From: Endomicrobiales bacterium
GTDB taxonomy: Bacteria > Elusimicrobiota > Endomicrobiia > Endomicrobiales > JAFGIL01
DNA: 43,434 nt
NCBI GenBank assembly: GCA_016929635.1
Contig: JAFGIL010000007.1
Coordinates: forward strand, 1 to 43,434
Reading direction: 5' to 3'
Made by a program: the position numbers and the translations under genes. The notes under the pieces are model-generated. The model searched no databases, was not told where the DNA came from, and was given only the letters and a program-made list of their open reading frames with translations. Positions 36,978-43,434 of this stretch are shown piece after piece. Within the stretch, counting starts at the first letter, position 1. Each line of letters opens with the position of its first letter.

Positions 36978-38062
36978 ATAAAACTACCCCCGCCGAACAT
37001 TTTTTCCAGTTTCTTTAGGGAATTAAATTTTTCATTCTGGCCAAGCTTTGCAGAAGAGAGGGCTTTCTCCATAAAATTGATTGTATTTTCATATACTTTT
37101 CTGTTTACAGGATAGGGGTGGCCGTCCTTTCCTCCGTGTGCAAAAGAAAATCTTACAGGATCGGCATAAGACGGTTTTTTTCCGTACAATAAATCTGCAA
37201 GCAAGGCGAGGGCTCTTACAGTCTTTGGTCCCACGCCTTCGATACCAAGCAGTTTTTCAAAGTCCTCAGGCTGCTTTTCATAAGTGGTTAAAAATATTTT
37301 TTTAATATGCGATGAATTTATGTCTTTCATTAAAACTTCATGATGAGACGGGAACCTCGGCTGGTTTATATGATAAAACTCGGAATATAATTTATCCGGT
37401 TTCAATTTGCTTATTTCCGTCGATAAATTGCGGGAATCCTCGCTTTCCTTTGAAACCATATTCAAAACATCATTTTCTTTTTTGTCGCAGCATATCGCAG
37501 AATGAGGCTCGACAACAAAGCTGTCCACTTTTTCCCCGAGCCAGTGATATCTGCGGGCATATTTATTTGCTTCGTTCATCCCCTGCTGTATTACAGACCA
37601 TTTTCCTTTCAAAGTAAAAATAAACATATGCTGGTAAAGCTGATAGCCGTCCTGCACAGCTGCTGAATCGACTTTTGCCGATAATCTGCTGGCATATATC
37701 AGGGGAGATGGATTAATAGAAACAGATTCACTTTTCAATGTTATTTCATTCGGCGTCTGGCGTGAAACACTGCCCTTTCCTCCGGTAAAAAATATACCCA
37801 GATCCTTTTCAATCCCGCGCATGCCCTGTTTCATTGCGCCGCAGACAGTTGTTGTAAGCCCGGAAGAATGCCAGTCAAAACCAAGAATGCATCCGAAAGC
37901 CTGAAACCAGAAAGGATCCGAAAGCCGGGCAATTAATTCATCCGGCCCGAAGTTCCACACAACAGCTTTTATTATTTCCCTGCTCAGACGGGTCATTCTT
38001 GAGAAGAGCCATCTCGGCGCTTTTCCGCCGTGTAAAGGAAGGTCAGCTATTCCTGTTTTCAT
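36974..38062 (-). CDS. DUF763-family protein
   Basis: 362 residues. The N-terminus MKTGIADLPLHGGKAPRWLF is the DUF763 hallmark; the C-terminal half has a helix-hairpin-helix-like LLGIEGVGPKTVRALALLADL (about 261-281) and the HGGKDGHPYPVNR segment. The helix-hairpin-helix suggests nucleic-acid binding. The family is common in archaea and some anaerobic bacteria and has no settled function. It overlaps both neighbours by 4 bases, so the trio radical SAM/SPASM-DUF763-phosphoesterase is translationally coupled. Confidence 0.88.
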   Translation of the reverse strand: MKTGIADLPLHGGKAPRWLFSRMTRLSREIIKAVVWNFGPDELIARLSDPFWFQAFGCILGFDWHSSGLTTTVCGAMKQGMRGIEKDLGIFFTGGKGSVSRQTPNEITLKSESVSINPSPLIYASRLSAKVDSAAVQDGYQLYQHMFIFTLKGKWSVIQQGMNEANKYARRYHWLGEKVDSFVVEPHSAICCDKKENDVLNMVSKESEDSRNLSTEISKLKPDKLYSEFYHINQPRFPSHHEVLMKDINSSHIKKIFLTTYEKQPEDFEKLLGIEGVGPKTVRALALLADLLYGKKPSYADPVRFSFAHGGKDGHPYPVNRKVYENTINFMEKALSSAKLGQNEKFNSLKKLEKMFGGGSFI

Positions 38063-39294
38063 ATATTTCTTAAGTTAACCACTTGACCGTTTAAACAAGG
38101 AGCGGAGCAAAAATCACTGCAGTTGCCGCTTAACAATTTTGCACGATACTCCTGGAAGATTTCGTTATTCCAAATTTCTTCCAAAGAATTTTTGTTAATA
38201 TCACCTGCGTTTTTTTTACAAAAACAATAAGGCCTTACGCCCCCTAAAAAATTTGTTTCCAGTTGTTGCCAGGGAATGAAGCAAAATAACTTGTCTTTCC
38301 GGGGAGTATTACTCTGTTTGGTAACCATACTATGAGAATTATTGCGGCTAACCCGGTCATGGACTTTAATTCCACATTTATCGGCTTCATTAATAACATG
38401 CGGCATTACTTTATTGATATGCTCCATTATTTCGGCGGAATCATCCAATTTTTCCTGTTTATAAAATTCTTGAGTATAATCCGTGGCGCATAAATAATTG
38501 ATTATTAAAGCTCCAAAGTTATATTTTTTTGCGAATTCAACAATACCTTCTAATTGACGATAATTGCTTTTCATGGTTATAAAACTCATGGAAAGCAATG
38601 TTTTATTTTCCGGCCTGGACCATGAAGCAGTTTCTTTCCCCTTTTTGTAGATGAGATTCAAATTATCAATCAGATTTTCAAATTTTCCTCCGTATCTTAT
38701 TTTTTCATAAATATCTTTTGTTATACCGTCGATTGATATATCCAAACCAACAGAGTGTTCAACTATTTTATTTATCCATGTTTCATTTAGAAGCAAACCG
38801 TTTGTATCTATTCTTTGCACTAAATAAGGGTATTTACATGCTTCATCAAAAATATCTTTGAAATATTTGGATACAAAAACTTCGCCGCCGTACCACTGAA
38901 CGTATCTTAAATACGGCAATAAACCGATGATTTCTTTAAAAATATTCTCGGATATATTAAAGTGATAATTATGACTTGAGCACATTAAACAACGTATATT
39001 ACAGTCGGAGGTCAGCGCAATTCTTAATTTCATGGGTTTTGATTTGAGAACGGTTTTGTTTTGCAGAAGCTCTATGGTATTAAGCATTTTATTGCTGACT
39101 ATTTTTTCATAGGAGCCGGAATATTTTTCTAGATAGTTATTTAAATCTTTTATCAGTTTGTCATGCTGGTTGCTTTCATAAAGCGCTCTAATATATTCTT
39201 CTAATTTATATAGACTGATTTGTTCGGGTTTAAATTGGTCTTCAAGCGAATTACTAATTTTATCTACATTAAATAAAGCCACTTTATCCTCCAT
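38059..39294 (-). CDS. Radical SAM/SPASM-type protein
   Basis: 411 residues. An N-terminal helical part (about 1-85) precedes the radical SAM core with LTSDCNIRCLMC (cluster Cys 94, 98, 101) and SAM-binding elements such as WYGGEVF. The C-terminal part is Cys-rich (FCFIPWQQ, YCFCKK, CSDFCSAPC) like SPASM domains that hold an extra iron-sulfur cluster. Enzymes of this type modify peptides or proteins. No obvious precursor peptide is beside it. It sits 5 bases after DUF4416. Confidence 0.87.
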   Translation of the reverse strand: MEDKVALFNVDKISNSLEDQFKPEQISLYKLEEYIRALYESNQHDKLIKDLNNYLEKYSGSYEKIVSNKMLNTIELLQNKTVLKSKPMKLRIALTSDCNIRCLMCSSHNYHFNISENIFKEIIGLLPYLRYVQWYGGEVFVSKYFKDIFDEACKYPYLVQRIDTNGLLLNETWINKIVEHSVGLDISIDGITKDIYEKIRYGGKFENLIDNLNLIYKKGKETASWSRPENKTLLSMSFITMKSNYRQLEGIVEFAKKYNFGALIINYLCATDYTQEFYKQEKLDDSAEIMEHINKVMPHVINEADKCGIKVHDRVSRNNSHSMVTKQSNTPRKDKLFCFIPWQQLETNFLGGVRPYCFCKKNAGDINKNSLEEIWNNEIFQEYRAKLLSGNCSDFCSAPCLNGQVVNLRNI

Positions 39295-39299
39295 ATATT

Positions 39300-39830
39300 T
39301 TATAATGAATTGCTCAGTTGTTTGCCATATATTTTTCTGACATTTGAGAAATAACTTTTTGCAATATCTGAATAATAATCAGGGTATGTCCAGGGCAGTG
39401 ACTCATATTTTTTGTTTTTGTACATTAAAGTTATTTCGCTGTAAATTCCTCCGGAGAGGTATATCCTGTGGCTGAAATCCTTGGTGGAAGCAAGGATGAT
39501 TTTGGAAAGAGCCAGATATCCGGGATCGACGTTAATCTGCCTTTTGCCCGAGGCTGAGAGGGACTCCTCTATTTTGTTGGTTTCTATTTTAATGTCTGCA
39601 AGAAATCCGGGCTGTATAAGTTTTTCGAAACTAAACCATTGCCTGAAAAGGTTTTTCCCCATCTCCTTTTCGTAGTAATCCGTAAACTTGAACGGAATCA
39701 GCTCGCTTTTCAGGTCTATTTTTCCCCACTTTTCCTCAAAAACCGGTTCGGTTTTGGCAATAATTTCAGACGAAACAGCAATGATTCCTAAAAAAAGCTT
39801 TACCGGCTCTGCGGAATTTATCGTTCCCAT
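39300..39830 (-). CDS. DUF4416-family protein
   Basis: 176 residues. GKRQINVDPGYLALSKIILAS-KDFSHRIYL and the C-terminal SLPWTYPDY are the signature of DUF4416, found in Omnitrophota, Nitrospirota and some deltaproteobacterial genomes. No function is established. It is cotranscribed with its neighbours (gaps of 15 and 5 bases), between the YdjM-like and radical SAM genes. Confidence 0.88.
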   Translation of the reverse strand: MGTINSAEPVKLFLGIIAVSSEIIAKTEPVFEEKWGKIDLKSELIPFKFTDYYEKEMGKNLFRQWFSFEKLIQPGFLADIKIETNKIEESLSASGKRQINVDPGYLALSKIILASTKDFSHRIYLSGGIYSEITLMYKNKKYESLPWTYPDYYSDIAKSYFSNVRKIYGKQLSNSL

Positions 39831-39845
39831 TAAAACCCTCCCGGG

Positions 39846-40280
39846 TTATTTGTTATTAGAGATTACTCCGAATACTTTCTCGGATTCAAACCTTTTTATC
39901 CATCGAAAAATAAGAAAATATGAAAAAGGCGTTGTTGCTTTGTTAAAAATATAATCAGAAAGAATATGTAGCGTTAAGCCTATGTTGACTCCCAGAATCC
40001 AGACGCTTTTTGTGTAATAAAACATTATAGTCAAAGGTATTAGCAGTTCTAGAGAATGAAAAACCAAATAGACGAGTTTTATTTTTGAATCCATGCAGGT
40101 TTTTACAAAATGAGAAACATTGCGGCTTCCGGGATGTTGTTTTAAATAATCCGATACATGATCTAAATCCGTAAGAACTCCGGTAACAAATGCCGCAGAA
40201 GAAAGCTCTGCTGATTTGGTCAGCCCGTAAATTCCTGCAGAAAAAACACCTGAGATTAAAACATGATATTTAGGGTGCAT
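39846..40280 (-). CDS. YdjM-like predicted membrane-bound metal hydrolase
   Basis: 144 residues with about three or four membrane segments. Polar motifs lie between them: N-terminal HVLISG, TDLDHVSDYL (about 37-46), HSLE and LTLHILSDY. The DLDH plus spaced His pattern recalls the YdjM/DUF457 family of membrane metal-dependent hydrolases. Family placement is probable, activity unproven. It follows the cupin by 10 bases. Confidence 0.65.
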   Translation of the reverse strand: MHPKYHVLISGVFSAGIYGLTKSAELSSAAFVTGVLTDLDHVSDYLKQHPGSRNVSHFVKTCMDSKIKLVYLVFHSLELLIPLTIMFYYTKSVWILGVNIGLTLHILSDYIFNKATTPFSYFLIFRWIKRFESEKVFGVISNNK

Positions 40281-40290
40281 GATATATAAA

Positions 40291-40629
40291 TTATTTCTTT
40301 GTGGCTTTATCGTCGGGTTTAAAAGGTCTTTTGATGAATACTGCTTTTATCGGTTTATCGGTGTCATTTACTATATTGTGTTTGTCTTCGGGAGAAAGCT
40401 TAAATACATCTCCCGGCTCAACCCTGTATTCTTTGACGTTTACAATCATCTTGGGAGTTCCCTGAAGAAAATAGAATGTTTCTTCAACGATATGATGCCA
40501 ATGCTCTCCCAATTGCTGCCCGGGTTTAAAAACAAGCACCCCGCCTTCCCAGTGCGGGCCTTTAACAAAATATTTCGGGCCGGCATCATCGTTCCTGAAC
40601 GATTTTTCTTTCTCATTGAACTTTTCCAT
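40291..40629 (-). CDS. Small cupin-domain protein
   Basis: 112 residues, one cupin barrel. Metal motif 1 is HWHHIVEETFYFLQG (H-x-H-x3-4-E-x6-G) and motif 2 is PGDVFKLSPEDKHNI with the fourth ligand His. It could bind sugar or another small molecule. It is the first gene of the seven-gene cluster 35080-40629 and has a promoter at 40665-40694. Confidence 0.88.
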   Translation of the reverse strand: MEKFNEKEKSFRNDDAGPKYFVKGPHWEGGVLVFKPGQQLGEHWHHIVEETFYFLQGTPKMIVNVKEYRVEPGDVFKLSPEDKHNIVNDTDKPIKAVFIKRPFKPDDKATKK

Positions 40630-40664
40630 AAATCTTACCTCTAAGTCCGGTTATATATAAAGAA

Positions 40665-40694
40665 AGTCTACAAATTTTAAACATATGTTGTCAA
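40665..40694 (-). promoter_or_regulatory. Promoter of the cupin-to-radical-SAM cluster
   Basis: Minus strand: -35 TTGACA (40689-40694), 18 bases, -10 TAGACT (40665-40670). The -35 is perfect and the -10 matches at four of six positions. Confidence 0.5.
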
Positions 40695-40726
40695 ATTTTG
40701 CGGGGCAGCATGAAAAGAAAATAAAA

Positions 40727-40747
40727 ATAGCCCTTTTACAGGGCTAT
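40727..40747 (-). terminator. Intrinsic terminator after the receiver gene
   Basis: A perfect 7-base stem (40727-40733 with 40741-40747, loop 7) is followed on the minus strand by TTTTTATTTT. It closes the gene ending at 40779 and separates it from the cupin cluster. Confidence 0.8.
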
Positions 40748-40778
40748 ATAATAATAAATTTCTAAAATGAAACCACTC

Positions 40779-41705
40779 CTACAAATCAAGATTTGTTCTC
40801 AATAACTTTGTCATTTCCTTAAGGGAAATAGGTTTAACAAGATGTCCTTGTGCGCCCATCTCTTCTCCTTTTTTAATCAGCTTATCGCCGGAAATTCCGC
40901 TGATAAAGTAGATTGCTGTTTTTCCTTTCATCTCCCTGATTTTTTTTACTACGTCAAAACCGTCCATCCCGGGCAATGATATATCCAGGAAAATGATATC
41001 CGGCTTGTGTTCTTTATAAAGATTCAAAGCATCTTCTCCGCTTGATGCAGTTATAACATTCAAACCTTCCTTATTAAGAAAATTTGCAAGTAATTCCTGC
41101 ATGTGCTCTTCGTCATCAACGACCATTGCGGTATATTGCTTTGCGGACGATTCCTTTTTCTTCTGCATTTTTAGAACCTCGTTGTTCAGAAAGGCAAAAA
41201 TACAGCAAAAATCTTGGCTTAACGAGGTTATAAACATAATTTCGTCGAAAGAACATTGATAATGAGAAGAATGCATCAGCTTGTCTCTTAGATTTATGAT
41301 TTTATCAATGTCTCCCAGGAAAGAGGGGAAATCATTTGCTTTTAAAATGTCTTTTATGCTGTTTCCTGTCAGCTCGTCATAAAGCTTAAGGTTTAAGTCT
41401 CTTGTTAAATAACTGCATATATTGAACTCATTTTTATAATCTTTGCCCGTTAAAGAGCAGATAAGGAAGAAAAGGCTTTTTTCAAAAATAATCTGGATAG
41501 CAGTATAAAGGCACATTACTGCGATTTGCTGCCCCTGGGTTGTATTTAAGTCCTGTCCGCTCACATCTGAGATTAGCTTCTTTGAGGCTGCGCAGGGCCA
41601 TTCTGCAAAGGATTTATTTTTAGATCCGCAGCACCCGTAAGGCGAGTCTTTTAATAGTATCTGGCCGCATGAAAGGCATTGTTTATAAGAACTCTTTTCA
41701 GTCAT
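40779..41705 (-). CDS. Zinc-ribbon/HEPN-like/receiver-domain protein
   Basis: 308 residues in an unusual order. Residues 10-38 form a Cys cluster (Cys10, 13, 25, 26) like a zinc ribbon. Residues about 50-180 are helical with NLRDKLMHSS: Arg140-x4-His145 fits the R-x4-6-H pattern of HEPN domains, so an RNase-like or substrate-binding HEPN role is possible. Residues 190-308 are a receiver with Asp197/Asp198, phosphoacceptor Asp241 (IIFLDISLPGMDGF) and Lys291. No output DNA-binding domain. A structured RNA leader precedes it. Receiver call firm; HEPN call tentative. Confidence 0.82.
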   Translation of the reverse strand: MTEKSSYKQCLSCGQILLKDSPYGCCGSKNKSFAEWPCAASKKLISDVSGQDLNTTQGQQIAVMCLYTAIQIIFEKSLFFLICSLTGKDYKNEFNICSYLTRDLNLKLYDELTGNSIKDILKANDFPSFLGDIDKIINLRDKLMHSSHYQCSFDEIMFITSLSQDFCCIFAFLNNEVLKMQKKKESSAKQYTAMVVDDEEHMQELLANFLNKEGLNVITASSGEDALNLYKEHKPDIIFLDISLPGMDGFDVVKKIREMKGKTAIYFISGISGDKLIKKGEEMGAQGHLVKPISLKEMTKLLRTNLDL

Positions 41706-41769
41706 AGCAGAATCCTGGAATAATGATGGGGAATTAAACAGTTGAAATATAAAGATTGGTTAAACATAA

Positions 41770-41832
41770 GGTACCGCAGATCCCCAGTTTTAGACTCTGC
41801 AATACCTCACCGGCAGGCAAAATGAGCCTACC
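41770..41832 (-). ncRNA. Structured RNA leader of the receiver gene
   Basis: Two hairpins on the minus strand: P1, GGTAGGC (41832-41826) with GCCTGCC (41818-41812), 7 bases, loop 7; P2, an 11-base stem of 41806-41796 with 41780-41770, loop 15. Three positions are G-U pairs on this strand and would be A-C mismatches on the other, which points to a functional minus-strand RNA. It lies 65 bases before the ATG, just after the promoter. It matches no riboswitch class I recognise. Confidence 0.6.
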
Positions 41833-41838
41833 ATATAA

Positions 41839-41867
41839 TTATTAGCATAGGTTTTACTTAAGCGCAA
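41839..41867 (-). promoter_or_regulatory. Promoter of the structured leader and receiver gene
   Basis: Minus strand: -35 TTGCGC (41862-41867), 17 bases, -10 TAATAA (41839-41844). The transcript would start near 41832, right at the first hairpin. Confidence 0.5.
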
Positions 41868-41955
41868 GGGTTTTTTAAAAAATTATTATTTATGCCTTTA
41901 GTTGAAGGGAATTATCAAAAATATTCTGGAAAGATATTCCGTTGCTTGTTGATAT

Positions 41956-43389
41956 CTACGATATTATTCCTAAACATCGAAGAATTCTGCCGAAATAAAT
42001 GGGAAAATGTTTAAATCTCCAATGCCCGGATTTAAACAGGAAAGAAGCCCCTAAAAAATTGCCCCTGAAATACGTATTGGCAATAACCCTGGGATTAACT
42101 GAAGGCAGTTTCATAACAGGGCCGTTCCACAAAGGCCATTCATCCCAAATAGGCAAAGGATCGGTTTGAATGAGATTGTTTTTTTTTGCTATTTGATACA
42201 GCCTGGAACCTGGATAAGGCGTGGTTATGTTACACATTGTATAAGAAAGCAGATGTTTTTTAACCAGTTTTTTTGCAAAAGCTAAAGTATTTAGAGAATC
42301 CTTTTCATTTTCAAAATATAATTTACCGCCTTCTTCCCAGACATTATAAAACATAATGTTGCCGCAAACCTTAATGCCATATTTTTTAAAAAGAGCACAG
42401 GCTTGCTCCACTTGTTCGATAGTAATGCCCTTTTTAATTCCATCTAAGGTGGATTGATTACCAGACTCTATACCTAAATTAACATGCCAGCATCCGGATT
42501 CTGCCATTAACCGGACTAATTCCTCAGGCAAAGGCCATGCGCGGACTAAGGTCTTCCACGTCATGTTTAAATTACGCTTTTTTATCTCTTTACATATATC
42601 AATAGCATGTTCCGGAACGCTGTTGAATTCGTCGCACATGTCAAAGACTTCATTTATTCCATACTCTTTTTTAAGCACTTCGAGCTCATCTGCATAATTG
42701 GCAGGGCTTCTTAATCTTAAATGAGGCTTTGCGCTTTTCCAAACACTATTAGCGCAAGGGGTACAATCATAAGGGCATCCTCTTGAAGACAATACACTTG
42801 TTTCAGAAGAACTTAAAGAAACATACCAATTCTTATATTGTTTTAAATCTATCAGGTCCCTGGCAGGGAAAGGGATGTTGTCTATATTGGAAATAAAACG
42901 GGGTGGTTTGTTTTTTACAATGCCTTTTTGGCTTCTCCAAATAATTCCATCAATGTTATCAAAAGATTTTTTTTGAGAGATGGCATTGAGTAATTCTAAA
43001 GAAACCCGTTCTCCTTCTCCAATAACAACAACATCGCATGCTGATCGCTCAAAAGGTTCATCCGGAATAGCGGATACGTGAGGGCCTCCAAGGATTACCT
43101 TAATTGAAGGGTAGAGGGATTTTATTTTATTAATCAAAGTAAAAGCACTAATTGCGCAACAGGTTGTAAAGGATATCATTAGCACATCAGGTTTAAAAAT
43201 CAATATTTCTTCAAACGCTCTTTTCCATCCTAAAAGAGCTCCATCGGTAATTTTTAATGACAATCCGGGAAAGAATTTCCGTATATAGGCAGCAATATAT
43301 AAAATGCCAAGGGGGGGAGAAGTATGCATAGGATGAAATATTCTTCTATTATCTTTAAGGAAAGGGGAAAAAAGCAGTTGAACTTTCAT
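41956..43389 (-). CDS. B12-binding radical SAM protein
   Basis: 477 residues. An N-terminal cobalamin-binding domain (about 1-150) opens with MKVQLLFSPF and contains PPLGILYIAAYIR and ILGGPHVSAIPDE. The radical SAM core follows (about 195-400) with cluster motif CPYDCTPC and WHVNLGIESGNQ. The C-terminal 80 residues are aromatic-rich and not recognised. Enzymes of this class often methylate unactivated carbon or rearrange lipids and antibiotics; the substrate here is unknown. No ribosome-binding site is seen before the ATG at 43389; the gene may be second in a unit that begins outside the window. Confidence 0.9.
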   Translation of the reverse strand: MKVQLLFSPFLKDNRRIFHPMHTSPPLGILYIAAYIRKFFPGLSLKITDGALLGWKRAFEEILIFKPDVLMISFTTCCAISAFTLINKIKSLYPSIKVILGGPHVSAIPDEPFERSACDVVVIGEGERVSLELLNAISQKKSFDNIDGIIWRSQKGIVKNKPPRFISNIDNIPFPARDLIDLKQYKNWYVSLSSSETSVLSSRGCPYDCTPCANSVWKSAKPHLRLRSPANYADELEVLKKEYGINEVFDMCDEFNSVPEHAIDICKEIKKRNLNMTWKTLVRAWPLPEELVRLMAESGCWHVNLGIESGNQSTLDGIKKGITIEQVEQACALFKKYGIKVCGNIMFYNVWEEGGKLYFENEKDSLNTLAFAKKLVKKHLLSYTMCNITTPYPGSRLYQIAKKNNLIQTDPLPIWDEWPLWNGPVMKLPSVNPRVIANTYFRGNFLGASFLFKSGHWRFKHFPIYFGRILRCLGIIS

Positions 43390-43434
43390 TGATACAATTT
43401 TTTCGGTATTATTTTATTTAAAAGAATAAAACGG

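Noticed and set aside
38059-39294. RiPP biosynthesis locus around the SPASM protein
   Set aside because: No short precursor-like ORF, transporter or protease was seen next to it.
41770-41870. Cyclic di-GMP (GEMM) riboswitch before the receiver gene
   Set aside because: The conserved GEMM core and its tetraloop-receptor pattern are not present; only general hairpins are.

Overview
The window is a core chromosomal segment of an AT-rich, Gram-negative-type bacterium. It carries a YidC with a large periplasmic domain, a GyrB of the long (about 800-residue) type, an O-antigen-ligase-like protein, and families common in uncultivated anaerobic lineages (DUF4416, DUF763, several radical SAM proteins, a MetH whose reactivation domain is a separate gene). 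This composition fits a candidate phylum such as Omnitrophota or a relative. That placement is inference; no 16S gene is present.

Layout. Positions 1-7006, minus strand: a truncated secreted protein, hisS, a CRP-type regulator, tyrS, a free cyclic-nucleotide-binding domain protein, pfkA and an HD-GYP response regulator. At 7040-7104 two near-consensus promoters stand back to back. Positions 7150-22859, plus strand: rpmH, rnpA, yidD, yidC, jag, mnmE, rsmA, a probable origin with DnaA boxes on both sides of dnaA, dnaN, a DciA-like gene, gyrB, gyrA, archease, a PilZ protein, folD, and two tiny near-identical poly-lysine ORFs with full-length Shine-Dalgarno sequences. The usual recF is missing between dnaN and gyrB, and the rpmH-mnmE block reads towards dnaA instead of away from it.

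Positions 22868-25996, minus strand: a split cobalamin-dependent methionine synthase, with inverted repeats in the leader that can pair in two mutually exclusive ways, one of them covering the metH start. Then, on the plus strand, come rmuC, tRNA-Glu(CUC), a small two-hairpin transcript unit and an AT-rich NYN-domain nuclease gene. Positions 28379-34953, minus strand: a probable operon parA-parB-secreted protein-O-antigen-ligase/TPR-TMTC-like/TPR, linking chromosome partition with envelope glycosylation genes. Two parS sites lie just upstream, at 35.04 and 36.41 kb. Positions 35080-40629, minus strand: a tightly packed, partly overlapping seven-gene cluster (cupin, YdjM-like membrane protein, DUF4416, radical SAM/SPASM, DUF763, phosphoesterase, B12-binding radical SAM). 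The right end has a zinc-ribbon/HEPN-like/receiver protein preceded by a structured RNA leader, and another B12-binding radical SAM protein.

The points most worth checking are: the paired poly-lysine mini-ORFs; the structured RNA at 41770-41832, whose stems close with G-U pairs only on the minus strand; the alternative-pairing element before metH; a perfect CRP operator near a regulator that keeps the CRP recognition residues; the radical SAM gene whose 5' end overlaps parS and lacks a normal in-frame start; and a palindromic repeat inserted in frame in the O-antigen ligase gene. No insertion sequence, prophage or CRISPR array was seen.
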